Source: Kutzneria kofuensis
GTDB lineage: Bacteria > Actinomycetota > Actinomycetes > Mycobacteriales > Pseudonocardiaceae
Assembly (NCBI RefSeq): GCF_014203355.1
Contig: NZ_JACHIR010000001.1
Coordinates: 6,388,038-6,452,037 of the forward strand
Length of the DNA: 64,000 bases
Reading direction: 5' to 3'
The position numbers and the translations under genes were made by a program. Below the pieces are notes generated by a model. That model worked only from the letters and a program-made list of their open reading frames with translations. It had not been told where the DNA came from and searched no databases. Numbering within the stretch: position 1 is the stretch's first letter; the number at the start of each line of letters is the position of its first letter. This document shows, piece after piece, positions 48,677 through 57,981 of the stretch.

Positions 48677-50210
48677 TCGGGGCGGGGGCGGGGCGGCGGC
48701 TGGTGCGCATGGCCAGTGCGGCCAAGGCGCCGAGGACCAGGAACCCGGCCGGCAGCCACAGGGTTTGGCTGGCGGCGGTGGTGAGTCCACTGTGGATGGC
48801 GTCGGTGACCTGCTGCCGCACGCCGTCCGGCACGGAGCCGAGATCCGGCGGGGCGCCGCCCTCGACGTTGGCGGCGTCGGAGAGGCCGGTACGGATCTGC
48901 GGCGGCAGGCCGGCGGTGGAGTCGGCCAGGGACGCGGTGATCCGGGCCTGCAGCAGCACGCCGACGGCGGCGCTGCCGAGCACGCCGCCGACCTGGCGGG
49001 CGGTGTTGAAGATGCCGGAGGCGGCGCCGGTCAGCTCCCGCGGCACGGAACCCATGGTGACGGCGCTCATCGGCGAGAAGATGAACCCGATGCCCAAGCC
49101 ACACACCAGAAGCGCGGGGATGAGGGCCAGCGGCGCGGTCGTGGGCGTGACCTGGAGGGAGATCCACGCCAACCCGCCGGCCAGGGCGACCAGGCCGAAC
49201 ATGAGCAGGAACTTGGCGTTCACCTTGTCCGACAAGCGACCCACGAACGGCGCGACGGCACCGGACAGCAGGGACATCGGCGCGGTGAGCAGGCCGGCGT
49301 GCAGCGGCGTCAATCCGAGCACGGTCTGCAGGTAGATCACGATCGGGAAGAACATGCCGGTCATGGTGAAGCCGACCGTCACGGACGCGAGCACGCCGCT
49401 GGAGAAGTTGCGGTTGCCGAACACCCGCAGCGGCAGCAGCGGCTCCCGCCGGTTGAACCGCTGCCACACGGCGAACGCGATCAGCAGCACCACCCCGGCG
49501 GCGATGATCTCGAAGACAGTGATGCCGCCCCACACCTCGCCCCAGTCGTACTGCTGCCCGTTCTGCAGCCCGAACACCAGCAGCAGCAACCCGGCCCCGG
49601 ACAGCAGGATCCCCGGCACGTCGAAGGAATGTCCGGTGTTGGGCCGCCAGTCCGGCACCAGCGCCACCGTCATGACGACCGCGACGACGCCGATCGGCAC
49701 GTTCACGTAGAAGATCCACGGCCAGTTGAAGTTGTCCACGAGCACGCCGCCGAGCAGCGGCCCGGCGACCGTGGCCAGGCCGGCGACGCCACCCCACACG
49801 CCCATCGCGGCGCCGCGACGGGCCGGCGGGAACAGGAAGCTGATGAACGCCAGCGTCTGCGGCGTCATCAGCGCCGCGCCGATGCCCTGCACGCCACGGG
49901 CCGCGATCAGGGTGCCGACGTCGCCGGCCAGCCCGCACCACAGCGACGCCAGCGTGAACAGCACCAGCCCGACCATGAACACGCGCTTGGGGCCGAACCG
50001 GTCACCGAGCCGGCTGGTGAACAGCATCGGCACGGCGTAGGTGAGCAGGTAGACGCTGGTCACCCAGACGACGGCGTTCAGGCTGGCGTTCAGCCCGCGC
50101 AGCATCGCGGGAATGGCGATGGACACGATGGTCGCGTCCAGCAGGATCATGAAGAAGCCGATGCAGAGCGCGGCCAGCGCGCCCCACGGATTGCCGGGTC
50201 TGTCGTTCAC
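48639..50210 (-). CDS. MFS drug exporter, DHA2 (14-TM) type
   Basis: The 523-residue protein has 14 transmembrane helices, the TM1 motif LDATIVSIAIP, motif A SRLGDRFGPKR and motif C GPLLGGVLVD. It belongs to the EmrB/QacA efflux group. GTG 50210 overlaps the PadR stop by 4 bp (GTGA), so regulator and pump are coupled. The last eleven residues are encoded by a dispersed repeat copy. Substrate unknown. Confidence 0.9.
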   Translation of the reverse strand: MNDRPGNPWGALAALCIGFFMILLDATIVSIAIPAMLRGLNASLNAVVWVTSVYLLTYAVPMLFTSRLGDRFGPKRVFMVGLVLFTLASLWCGLAGDVGTLIAARGVQGIGAALMTPQTLAFISFLFPPARRGAAMGVWGGVAGLATVAGPLLGGVLVDNFNWPWIFYVNVPIGVVAVVMTVALVPDWRPNTGHSFDVPGILLSGAGLLLLVFGLQNGQQYDWGEVWGGITVFEIIAAGVVLLIAFAVWQRFNRREPLLPLRVFGNRNFSSGVLASVTVGFTMTGMFFPIVIYLQTVLGLTPLHAGLLTAPMSLLSGAVAPFVGRLSDKVNAKFLLMFGLVALAGGLAWISLQVTPTTAPLALIPALLVCGLGIGFIFSPMSAVTMGSVPRELTGAASGIFNTARQVGGVLGSAAVGVLLQARITASLADSTAGLPPQIRTGLSDAANVEGGAPPDLGSVPDGVRQQVTDAIHSGLTTAASQTLWLPAGFLVLGALAALAMRTSRRPAPAPNPGESRSAAPRM

Positions 50211-50785
50211 GCCTCGTCCTTCGGGTCGGCGGGCACCCAAGCGACCCGGCCGGTGGTGATGTCCTCGATCAACTGGTTCGTCCAGGCCAGTTCGAACGCG
50301 CGCCGGGCGGCCATGAACTTCACGTCCAGCCAGTAGACGGCCGGCAGCGGCTTGGCCTCGAGGCTGTCGATGATGACCTGGTCGGCCGCCGCGGCGGCCT
50401 GCAGTTTCAGCGCCCGCGCGCGCAGCTCGGCCAGCGCGTCCTCGCGCTCCAGCTCGTTCAGCGCGGACAGGCCGGTCGCGTACTCCGGGTAGTCCGGCGC
50501 GACCGAGCCGACCATCGCCTTGGCCCGCTCCAGGAACGCGTCCCGGCCGGCCTCGGTCACGCCGTACACGGTCCGCTCCGGCCGCCGCCCCTCGCGCTGG
50601 GTGTCCACGACCTCGATGTGGCCGTGCGACTCCAGCCGCTCCACCGCGTGGTAGAGCGAGCCGGGTTTCACGTTCGCCCGGGCCTCGATGTGCCGCGTCC
50701 GCAGCACCTGGGCCATCTCGTACGGGTGCATCGGCTTCTCCAGCAGGAGCTCCAGCACCGCCATGGCGAGCGGGGTGAGCTTCAC
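50207..50785 (-). CDS. PadR-family transcriptional regulator
   Basis: The 192-residue protein has the PadR winged helix (about 1-85): LTPLAMAVLELLLEKPMHPYE, VKPGSLYHAVERLESHGHIE and ERTVYGVTEAGRDAF, followed by a long helical Vir_act_alpha-type dimerisation region. PadR proteins repress detoxification and efflux genes. GTG 50785 has GAGAGGACG upstream. It is first in a two-gene operon with the exporter. Confidence 0.92.
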   Translation of the reverse strand: MKLTPLAMAVLELLLEKPMHPYEMAQVLRTRHIEARANVKPGSLYHAVERLESHGHIEVVDTQREGRRPERTVYGVTEAGRDAFLERAKAMVGSVAPDYPEYATGLSALNELEREDALAELRARALKLQAAAAADQVIIDSLEAKPLPAVYWLDVKFMAARRAFELAWTNQLIEDITTGRVAWVPADPKDEA

Positions 50786-50804
50786 GTCGTCCTCTCGGGT
50801 GACC

Positions 50805-50836
50805 TAGCTTTGATTGTTCAAGCGTTGACTATAGCT
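50805..50836 (-). promoter_or_regulatory. AT-rich promoter/operator of the PadR operon
   Basis: A minus-strand -10-like TATAGT (50833-50828) precedes the PadR start by about 43 bp. Around the expected start point lies TTGA-N4-TCAA (50810-50821), flanked by two TAGCT copies (50805-50809 and 50832-50836). The -35 region is poor. Symmetry here fits an autoregulatory PadR site. Confidence 0.4.
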
Positions 50837-50912
50837 GACCGGCCGGGATGAATCCGAACGGGTTACGCGTTGTACCTTCGAGAACGTCTGTACGGCTGCG
50901 TGGGAGGTAGCG

Positions 50913-51821
50913 GTGGCACGGGATCCGGAAGACCTGGTCGAGGTCGACTCGGACACGCCCGACCTGGACGGTTCGGTGCTCCTGGTGAACTTCGACGGCT
51001 TCGTCGACGCCGGCAACGCCGGCAAGCTGGTGGTCGAGCACCTGCTGGAGCGGTTCGAGAACCGCGTGGTCGCGACCTTCGACGTCGACCGCCTGATCGA
51101 CTACCGCTCGCGGCGCCCGATCATGACGTACAGCACGGACCGCTGGGAGAGCTACCAGGCGCCGAAGCTGGAGGTGCGGCTGCTGCACGACACCGCCGGC
51201 ACCCCGTTCCTGATCCTCTCCGGCCCTGAGCCCGACCACGAGTGGGAGCTGTTCACCGCCGCCGTGATGGGGCTGATGGACCGCTGGGGCGTGCGGCTGG
51301 TCGCCAGCTTCCACGGCATCCCCATGGGCGCGCCGCACACGCGGGCGCTCGGCGTCACCGCGCACGCCACGCGGCCCCAGCTGATCGGCGACCACCAGCA
51401 GATGCCCAACACCTTGCAGGTGCCGGGCAGCATCACCGCGCTGCTGGAGTTCCGCCTGGGCGAGGCCCGCCGCGACGCCGTCGGCTTCGCCGCCCACGTG
51501 CCGCACTACCTCGCGCAGACCGCCTACCCGACCGCCGCCGTCACGCTGCTGGAGGCCGTGGTCAAGGCGACCGGCCTCGACCTGCCCGACGACTCGCTGC
51601 GGGAGTCCGCACGCCGGGCTGCCGTCGAGATCGACCGCCAGGTCAACGAGTCCGCCGAGGTCGCCGACGTGGTCCGGGCGCTGGAGCGGCAGTACGACAC
51701 CTTCGCCGAGGCCGCCGGCCGGCCCAGCCTGCTCAGCGACGTGCTGGAGCAGATGCCGACGGCCGACGAGCTCGGTGACCAGTTCGAGCAGTTCCTCGCC
51801 GAGCAGAGGCCCAACGACTGA
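50913..51821 (+). CDS. PAC2-family protein
   Basis: The 302-residue protein belongs to the PAC2 (proteasome assembly chaperone 2-like) family of actinobacteria: LLVNFDGFVDAGNAGKLVVEHL, TFDVDRLIDYRSRRP, FLILSGPEPDHEW and VPHYLAQTAYPTAAVTLLE are typical blocks. Its molecular role in bacteria is not established. GTG 50913 has GGGAGGTAGC upstream. Its stop codon overlaps the ATG of the PIG-L gene by one base. Confidence 0.9.
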   Translation: MARDPEDLVEVDSDTPDLDGSVLLVNFDGFVDAGNAGKLVVEHLLERFENRVVATFDVDRLIDYRSRRPIMTYSTDRWESYQAPKLEVRLLHDTAGTPFLILSGPEPDHEWELFTAAVMGLMDRWGVRLVASFHGIPMGAPHTRALGVTAHATRPQLIGDHQQMPNTLQVPGSITALLEFRLGEARRDAVGFAAHVPHYLAQTAYPTAAVTLLEAVVKATGLDLPDDSLRESARRAAVEIDRQVNESAEVADVVRALERQYDTFAEAAGRPSLLSDVLEQMPTADELGDQFEQFLAEQRPND

Positions 51822-52606
51822 TGGCCACCATCGTCACCTTCCAGGCGCATCCCGACGACGAGTCGATCACCGTGGGCGGCAGCCTGCGCAAGGCCGCCGA
51901 CGCCGGGCACCGGGTCGTGCTCGTCGTCGCCACCAACGGTGAGCTGGGCGAGATCCCCGAGGGGCTGCTGGCCGAGGGCGAGACCCTCGTCGAGCGGCGG
52001 GCCGCCGAAACCCGGGCCGCCGCCGACATCCTCGGCGTGAAGCGGCTGGAGTTCCTGGGCTACAAGGACTCCGGGATGATGGGCTGGGAGCAGAACTCCG
52101 CCCCCGGCTCGTTCTGGACCGCGTCCGTCGAGGAGGCCGCGGCCAAGCTCGCCGCCATCCTCGTCGAGGAACGCGCCGACGTGATCACCTTCGACGACGA
52201 CAACGGCGGCTACGGGCACCCCGACCACATCCAGGTCCACCGCGTCGGCAGGCGTGCCGCCGAACTCGCCGGCACGCCCCGGGTCTACCAGCACACCTCC
52301 AACCGCGAGGAGTCGGTCGCCCGCTGGCGTCGCTACGCCGAGGAGACCGGCGCCGAGATCCCCGACCTCGACACCGCCGAGTTCGGCAAGCCCGGCGCCC
52401 TGCTCACCGCCCGCGTCGACGTGCACGAGTACGTCGAGGCCAAGCGCGCGGCCATGCGGGCCCACCGCAGCCAGATCCCCGAGGACTCCTGGTTCCTGGC
52501 CATGCCGGACAAGCACTTCGCCGAGACCTTCGGCACCGAGTGGTTCATCCGCGAGGGCCAGGGCCCCGGCATCACCGAGACCGACCTGATGGCCGGGCTG
52601 GCGTAA
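51821..52606 (+). CDS. PIG-L/LmbE-family deacetylase
   Basis: The 261-residue protein has the zinc motif AHPDDE at residues 9-14 and the second His motif GYGHPDHIQVHR (about 128-139), as in MshB and Mca, which act on N-acetylglucosaminyl-inositol or mycothiol conjugates. Other members act on varied N-acetyl sugars, so the substrate is open. ATG 51821 overlaps the PAC2 stop. A strong hairpin (52616-52662) lies just after its stop. Confidence 0.9.
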   Translation: MATIVTFQAHPDDESITVGGSLRKAADAGHRVVLVVATNGELGEIPEGLLAEGETLVERRAAETRAAADILGVKRLEFLGYKDSGMMGWEQNSAPGSFWTASVEEAAAKLAAILVEERADVITFDDDNGGYGHPDHIQVHRVGRRAAELAGTPRVYQHTSNREESVARWRRYAEETGAEIPDLDTAEFGKPGALLTARVDVHEYVEAKRAAMRAHRSQIPEDSWFLAMPDKHFAETFGTEWFIREGQGPGITETDLMAGLA

Positions 52607-52736
52607 GCGGGAGGAGTTCGCCGGGCCGGCCGCCGCCGGGTTCCGGCCGGAGCCCGGCGAACCCTTCGCCCCAGCTGCGGCTGGCCCAGGCCAGGTCGGA
52701 GACCCAGAGCTCGACGTGGTGCGGCGCCCCGATCAC
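52572..52736 (-). pseudogene. Truncated VOC-family gene remnant
   Basis: A GTG at 52736 overlaps the DDN-type gene stop by 4 bp (GTGA) and opens a frame reading VIGAPHHVELWVSDLAWASR, then SWGEGFAGL. This is the first beta-alpha unit of a VOC protein. Homology then stops and the frame ends after 54 residues inside the convergent PIG-L gene. At least 70 residues are missing, so it looks like a remnant left by a deletion that joined it to the hairpin downstream of PIG-L. Confidence 0.6.
52616..52662. terminator. Bulged hairpin after the PIG-L gene
   Basis: GTTCGCCGGG (52616-52625) pairs with CCCGGCGAAC (52653-52662). After a 2-nt bulge CCGGCC extends the stem with GGCCGG. It starts 10 bp after the PIG-L stop and overlaps the VOC remnant, so it could stop transcripts from both sides. 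Confidence 0.55.
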
Positions 52737-53149
52737 GCGCGCCTGAGCACGACGATGGGGATCTCCCGCGCGCCGGCCTTCTCCTGGAAGTCGAGCAGGA
52801 ACGGCTTCAGCGCGGCGATCTTGTCCCACAGGCGGGAGCGCTCGGCGCCGGTGGCGACGATCGCCTTCGCGGGGTATGTGGCGGCGCCGACCTCGACCGT
52901 GACATCGGGGTTGGCGACGAGGTTGTGGTACCAGGACGGGTGGTTGGCGCTGCCGCGGTTGGCGGCGACGACAACGAGGTCGTCCCCGTCGACGACGTGC
53001 CCCAGCGGCGTGGTGAGCTTCCGACCGGTCCGCGCCCCGGTGTGGGTGACGAGCACGAGGTCGACGTCCGCGAGCCGGCCGCCGACGCGGCCGCCGTTGG
53101 CCCGGAACTCCTCGATGACCGTCCGGTTGAAGTCCTGCTGTTCCGACAT
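52733..53149 (-). CDS. DDN-type F420/deazaflavin-dependent oxidoreductase
   Basis: The 138-residue protein belongs to the nitroreductase family that includes mycobacterial Ddn: VDLVLVTHTGARTGRKLTTP, DDLVVVAANRGSANHPSWYHN and ANPDVTVEVG are its conserved blocks. Members bind F420 in a split beta-barrel and reduce quinones or nitro compounds. ATG 53149 starts it. The stop is coupled to the VOC remnant. Confidence 0.92.
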   Translation of the reverse strand: MSEQQDFNRTVIEEFRANGGRVGGRLADVDLVLVTHTGARTGRKLTTPLGHVVDGDDLVVVAANRGSANHPSWYHNLVANPDVTVEVGAATYPAKAIVATGAERSRLWDKIAALKPFLLDFQEKAGAREIPIVVLRRA

Positions 53150-53250
53150 GCCTGTTGTCTACCTCGTGACCGCCGGCCCGGCCGAGTTTGTTCACCGGCG
53201 CGTCGCCTGCCGGCCGAGTGGCGTCCACCTCCCGTGACGACACTCCTGCG

Positions 53251-54789
53251 GTGAATCGCAACCGGATCGCCGCCACCGCCGGCATCATCGCCCTGAGCAT
53301 GCTGGCCACGGGCGTCGCGGACGCCAGCCCCGAACCCGGCTACCGCACACACCGCGGCCAGCCCGTGACAGTGACCGCCAGACAGACGGTCGTGTCGCAC
53401 ACCGCCCCCGCGCACGGCACCGTCACCCGCAACCAGGACGGCTCGCTGCGCTACACCCCGGCCGCCGGCTTCACCGGCACGGATTCCTTCACGTACACCG
53501 AAACCGACGCGGTGCGGTTGTACGACACGCACGTGTCGCCGTTAGGCGTGATCGGCGGCGTGCCGATCACCGGCGGCGCCTACGGCTCGTCGCTGGCCCC
53601 GGTCCCCGGCAGCTGCGACGAGTTCTACGGCCTCACCGACCGAGGCCCGAACGTGGACGGCCCGAACGGCGAGAAGATCGAGCCGCTGCCGAGTTTCGAC
53701 CCGGCGATCGGCAAGTTCCGCCTGGTGAACGGGAAGGCAGTCCTGGAGCGGACGATTCCGTTGCGCGCCAAGGACGGCACGCCGTACTCCGGCCGCGTCA
53801 ACACGGCGGCCGACACCGGGGAGACGATCGTCGACCTGAACGGCAACCCGCTGCCCGCCGACCCGAACGGCTACGACTCGGAGGGCCTGGTCGCGCTGCC
53901 CGACGGCACCTTCTGGGTGTCCGACGAGTACGGCCCGTTCATCACCCACTTCGACCGCAACGGCCGTGCGCTGCAACGGCTTTCGCCGTTCGACGGCTCG
54001 TTGCCGGCGGAGCTGGCCAACCGCGTACCGAACAAGGGAATGGAGGGCCTGACCGTGACGCCGGACGGCCGGACCCTGGTCGGCATCATGCAGTCGGCGC
54101 TGCAGCAGCCGGACCTGACCAAGAAGCCCGGCAACGTCACCACGCTGCGCATCGTCACCTACGACCTGCGCACCCATGCCACGCACGAGTACCTGTACCT
54201 GCTGGACGACCCGAAGACCAACAGCGGCGCCGTCAGCGAGATCACCGCGCTGTCCGACACCACGTTCCTGGTCGACGAGCGGGACGGCAAGCCGGAGCCG
54301 GGCGCTTACAAGAAGCTGTTCAGGATCGACCTCGCCGGCGCTACCGACGTCGGCCCGGACGCGGCCGGCTACGACGGCGCCAGGGGCGGTCTGCTGGTCG
54401 GCCCGAACAAGGCCACCATCGACGCCTATGTCGGCACCGATGACACCAGGACCGCCTTGGCGGACCTGGCGAAGGTCGGCATCACGCCCGTCGGCAAGAC
54501 CCTGGACGTCGACCTCGGCGCGTTGCTCACCGGTCTCGACCCCACCGGCGGCTTCTTCGGCCACGACAAGATCGAGGGCATCGCCACCACCGACCGAGGC
54601 CGCACCATCGTCGTCAGCAATGACAGTGACTTCGGCATCGACGGCGTCACCAACACCGCCCCGCCGTTCCAGTTGCACGCCAAGACCACGCCCGCCGGTG
54701 TCCAGGACGACGGCGAGTACCTGGCCATCGACACCCGCAAGCTGCCGGCCCAGACGAAGACCGTCACCGTGACGGTGGTCGTGCACTAG
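53251..54789 (+). CDS. Secreted esterase-like phytase-domain protein
   Basis: The 512-residue protein has a signal peptide (cleavage near DASP, about 27). An Ig/cadherin-like repeat follows (AHGTVTRNQDGSLRYTPAAG, then TGTDSFTYTE), then an esterase-like phytase beta-propeller with YGLTDRGPNVDGP, GLVALPDGTFWVSDEYGPF and GMEGLTVTPDG. The propeller family is linked to phosphoesterase activity but its substrate is not settled. GTG 53251 is chosen because it begins the signal peptide. A rare TTA codon is at 53542-53544. Confidence 0.82.
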   Translation: MNRNRIAATAGIIALSMLATGVADASPEPGYRTHRGQPVTVTARQTVVSHTAPAHGTVTRNQDGSLRYTPAAGFTGTDSFTYTETDAVRLYDTHVSPLGVIGGVPITGGAYGSSLAPVPGSCDEFYGLTDRGPNVDGPNGEKIEPLPSFDPAIGKFRLVNGKAVLERTIPLRAKDGTPYSGRVNTAADTGETIVDLNGNPLPADPNGYDSEGLVALPDGTFWVSDEYGPFITHFDRNGRALQRLSPFDGSLPAELANRVPNKGMEGLTVTPDGRTLVGIMQSALQQPDLTKKPGNVTTLRIVTYDLRTHATHEYLYLLDDPKTNSGAVSEITALSDTTFLVDERDGKPEPGAYKKLFRIDLAGATDVGPDAAGYDGARGGLLVGPNKATIDAYVGTDDTRTALADLAKVGITPVGKTLDVDLGALLTGLDPTGGFFGHDKIEGIATTDRGRTIVVSNDSDFGIDGVTNTAPPFQLHAKTTPAGVQDDGEYLAIDTRKLPAQTKTVTVTVVVH

Positions 54790-54985
54790 CCGATACGAAC
54801 GATCCGGGCCGCCGAGGCCGACCGGTGCGATCCGCACGGTCGGCCCCGCGGTTCGCGCACAGTGTTGCCCGATCGTCCCCTTGTGCGGCACCGCGCCGAC
54901 TGCTCGAAGGGCGATTGACGACCGTTGTGGCGAGATGCGTGGAGTGAAGGCGGTTTCCCGCTTCGCGCCGCTTAGGGTCCCAGCC

Positions 54986-56557
54986 ATGAAACGAAGAGCA
55001 GGCGTGATCGCCGCCCTCGTGCCGCTCGCCCTGCTGGTGCCGCTGCCGGCGGCGGCCGCCAGCACGGGAGCCTGCGCCGGCCTTCCCGTCGCGGCCCCGC
55101 CCGGCACCACCGTCGAGTCCGTCACCGCCGTGCACAAGCCCGGCGGCACCGTGACGTTCCCGGACACCGTGCTCGGGCCGACGCCGCCGATCAGTGGTGT
55201 GCCGTCCTACTGCGAATTCACCGTCACGCTCAGCCATCCGGGCGCGGGCGACCACGTGCACACGACGATCGACCTGCCCGACACCGGTTGGACCGGCCGG
55301 TTCCAGGCGGTCGGCGGAAGTGCCTACGCCGCCGGCGATTTCGTCGGCAACGGCCTCGTGCAGGCGGTGAAGGACGGCTACGCGGCCGGCACCACCGACG
55401 CCGGCCTGTCCGGCAATCCCCTCGACACCAGTTGGGGTCTGACCGCCGATGGCAAGGTCAACCAGGGCCTGCTGACCGACTTCGCCTACCGGTCCGGGCA
55501 CGACCTTGCCGTGGTGGGCAAGGACCTGACCGCACGGTTCTACGGCCACGGCGTCTCGTACTCGTACTGGAACGGCTGTTCCACCGGCGGTCGTCAGGGC
55601 TACTCCGAAGCACAGCGCTACCCCGGCGATTTCGACGGCATCCAGGCCAGCGCACCGGCCGTCCATTGGGCACAGTTCGCGGTCGCGACGCTGTGGCCGG
55701 CCGTGGTGATGAACCAGGAGCACGACATCCTGCCGCCCTGCGAGTTCGACGCCTTCAACCAGGCGGCCACGGCCAAGTGCGCCGGCGCTGACGGCATCAT
55801 CGACCAGCCCGAGCTGTGCGGCTTCGACCCTCGCTCGCTGATCGGCAAGCAGATCGTCTGTGACGGCAAGCAGATCACCATCTCGGCCAAGGACGCCGAC
55901 GTCGTCCGCAAGATCTGGAACGGCCCCACCGACGAGCACGGTCGGCACCTCTGGGGCGGTCTGCCCAAGGGGGCGAGCTTCGCCGGCATCGCCGCGACCG
56001 GTCCCGCTCCCGACGGCACGCCCGCCGCGCCCGGCTTCATCGTCGCCGACGGCTGGGTGCAGACTTTCCTGTTGCACCAGAAGACCTTCGACGTCTCCAA
56101 GATCACCTACACGCAGTTCGCCGCGCTGTTCCGGCAGTCCGTGGCCCAGTACGACACGGTCATCGGCACCGCCAACCCCGATCTGTCCCGCTTCCGGGCC
56201 GCAGGCGGCAAGCTGCTCACCACCGTCGGCACCGCCGACCAGCTGATCCCGACCAGCGGCCTGTTCGACTACCGCCGCCAGGTCGATCGACTCTTCGGTG
56301 GCACGCAACGGGTCGACAGCTTCTACCGGCTGTTTGTCGTGCCCGGTGGCTTCCACTGCAACGGCGGCTACGGCGCCAGCCCCACCGACCCGCTCGGGGC
56401 CATCGTCAACTGGGTCGAGCACGGCAAGGCCCCCGACACCCTGCCCGCCGCCAACCCGGCCGGCACCGTCACCCGTGACCTCTGCCGCTTCCCCAAGGTG
56501 TCCCGCTACCTCGGTCACGGCGACCCCGCCTCGGCCAGCAGCTACCGCTGCGTCTGA
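54986..56557 (+). CDS. Secreted tannase/feruloyl esterase
   Basis: The 523-residue protein has a signal peptide (to about residue 25) and the tannase fold: nucleophile Ser in WNGCSTGGRQG (about 196), the catalytic Asp in GTADQLIP and His in VPGGFHCNGG, with the paired cysteines expected around the active site. It should hydrolyse plant phenolic esters outside the cell. A -10-like TAGGGT (54973-54978) lies 8 bp before ATG 54986, suggesting a leaderless transcript. Confidence 0.92.
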   Translation: MKRRAGVIAALVPLALLVPLPAAAASTGACAGLPVAAPPGTTVESVTAVHKPGGTVTFPDTVLGPTPPISGVPSYCEFTVTLSHPGAGDHVHTTIDLPDTGWTGRFQAVGGSAYAAGDFVGNGLVQAVKDGYAAGTTDAGLSGNPLDTSWGLTADGKVNQGLLTDFAYRSGHDLAVVGKDLTARFYGHGVSYSYWNGCSTGGRQGYSEAQRYPGDFDGIQASAPAVHWAQFAVATLWPAVVMNQEHDILPPCEFDAFNQAATAKCAGADGIIDQPELCGFDPRSLIGKQIVCDGKQITISAKDADVVRKIWNGPTDEHGRHLWGGLPKGASFAGIAATGPAPDGTPAAPGFIVADGWVQTFLLHQKTFDVSKITYTQFAALFRQSVAQYDTVIGTANPDLSRFRAAGGKLLTTVGTADQLIPTSGLFDYRRQVDRLFGGTQRVDSFYRLFVVPGGFHCNGGYGASPTDPLGAIVNWVEHGKAPDTLPAANPAGTVTRDLCRFPKVSRYLGHGDPASASSYRCV

Positions 56558-56642
56558 CCCCCACCAGGCCCGCGCCGGCCGCGTCGCCCCTCCGACGCGG
56601 CCGGCGCTCGCGGATCGCGGGCAGCGACGGCATCATCGTGGG

Positions 56643-57308
56643 ATGACCGATACGACCGTGGCCGAGGTGATGGCCGAGCTCGCCGCGCTCGAGGACCCGA
56701 AGGCCCGGGCCGTCAACGAGAAGCACGGTGACGATCACGGCGTCAATCTCGGCAAGCTGCGCGCGGTCGCCAAGCGTCTCAAGACACGGCAGGATCTCTC
56801 CGTCGAGCTCTGGGCGACGGGCGACACCGCGGCCCGGCTGCTGGCCCTGCTGATCTGCCGCCCCAAGGCGTTCTCCCGTGACGAGCTCGACGCCATGCTG
56901 CGCGAGGCCCGCCGGCCCAAGGTCCACGACTGGCTCGTCAACTACGTGGTGAAGAAGAGCCCACACGCGGAATCGCTGCGCCTGGCCTGGTTCGACGACC
57001 CCGATCCCGTCGTCGCCGGCGCGGGTTGGGCCCTGACCACCGAACGTGTCGCGAAGAAGCCCGCGGGGCTCGACCTCGCGGGCCTGCTCGACGTCATCGA
57101 GTCGGAGCTGAAGGGCGCCCCGGATCGTTTGCAGTGGGCCATGAACCACTGCCTGGCCCAGATCGGCATCGAGCACCCCGAGCATCGCGCCCGTGCCGTC
57201 GCCATCGGCGAGCGCCTTGAGGTGCTCAAGGACTATCCGACGCCGCCGAACTGCACGTCTCCATACGCCCCCGTCTGGATCGCCGAGATGGTCAGTCGCC
57301 AGGGCTAG
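56643..57308 (+). CDS. DNA alkylation repair (AlkD-like) protein
   Basis: The 221-residue all-helical protein matches the DNA alkylation repair HEAT-like family: KRLKTRQDLSVELWATGD, ARLLALLICRP, HDWLVNYVVKKSPHAE, then WFDDPDPVVAGAGWAL (aligned with the usual W-x-x-x-x-x-x-x-RR block) and LKDYPTPPNCTSPYAPVWI, the common C terminus of this subfamily. AlkD proteins excise bulky alkyl bases, but this branch may lack the catalytic Asp, which I cannot place. Its stop overlaps the GTG of the next fragment. Confidence 0.8.
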   Translation: MTDTTVAEVMAELAALEDPKARAVNEKHGDDHGVNLGKLRAVAKRLKTRQDLSVELWATGDTAARLLALLICRPKAFSRDELDAMLREARRPKVHDWLVNYVVKKSPHAESLRLAWFDDPDPVVAGAGWALTTERVAKKPAGLDLAGLLDVIESELKGAPDRLQWAMNHCLAQIGIEHPEHRARAVAIGERLEVLKDYPTPPNCTSPYAPVWIAEMVSRQG

Positions 57309-57568
57309 TGGCCAGCTGCAAGCTCGCGAGCCTCATCGGGCCCGGCAGCGCGGCCGCTCAGCACAACAGCGACTGGCACGACAGCGTGCTCGACCTCACC
57401 CGCCGCAGCGACGCCGCCCATCTGCTACCGCCCCACGGCATCGGCGCCAACCTGGCTCTGATCGACGGCTCCGACCTGGCCGCCGCCATCGCCGCCCACG
57501 ACGACCTCGACCAGGCCGTTCGCGCCTACGAGGCCGTCATGCTGCCCCGCTCCACCGGCGCCACCTGA
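57308..57568 (+). pseudogene. C-terminal fragment of an FAD monooxygenase
   Basis: The 86-residue frame from GTG 57308 contains DAAHLLPPHGIGANLALIDG and SDLAAAIAAHDDLDQAV, then YEAVMLPRS. This is the conserved GDAAH-containing end of TetX-like flavin monooxygenases that binds the FAD pyrophosphate. The dinucleotide-binding N terminus and about 300 residues are absent, and the upstream 50 residues do not match. It is very probably a remnant, although its start is coupled to the AlkD-like stop. Confidence 0.75.
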
Positions 57569-57612
57569 CGCCGATGTGGCGGTCACCGTTGTCCGTGCCG
57601 GACACTGTGCCG

Positions 57613-57981
57613 ATGGCAAGAGTCACTGGTATCGGCGGGGTTTTCCTTCGAGCACGGGACGCCGCGGCGTTGCGTGCCTGGTACGCCGAGCATCTCGGCA
57701 TCGACGGCGGCGACTGGGGCGGCAAGCAGTTCGAGTGGACCGCGGGCGGCTCGACGACCTGGGCCGTCTTCGACGCCGACTCCGAGCACCTCGGCGACCG
57801 CGGCCAAGGGTTCATGGTCAACTTCCGGGTGGACGACCTGGACGCGATGCTGGCGCGGTTGCGGGCGGCCGGCGCGCAGGTCGACGACAAGGTCGAGGAC
57901 ACCGACTTCGGCCGCTTCGGCTGGGCCCACGACATCGAGGGCAACCGGTTCGAGCTCTGGCAGCCCCCGGCCGGCCAGTAG
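57613..57981 (+). CDS. VOC-family protein
   Basis: The 122-residue protein has the glyoxalase/bleomycin-resistance layout: VTGIGGVFLRARDAAALRAW at the N terminus, a middle FMVNFRVDDLDAMLARLRAAG and the end WAHDIEGNRFELWQP with the Glu ligand. The first-position His ligand is replaced (GGVFLR), which is common in non-catalytic or binding members. ATG 57613 starts it. Function unknown. Confidence 0.82.
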   Translation: MARVTGIGGVFLRARDAAALRAWYAEHLGIDGGDWGGKQFEWTAGGSTTWAVFDADSEHLGDRGQGFMVNFRVDDLDAMLARLRAAGAQVDDKVEDTDFGRFGWAHDIEGNRFELWQPPAGQ

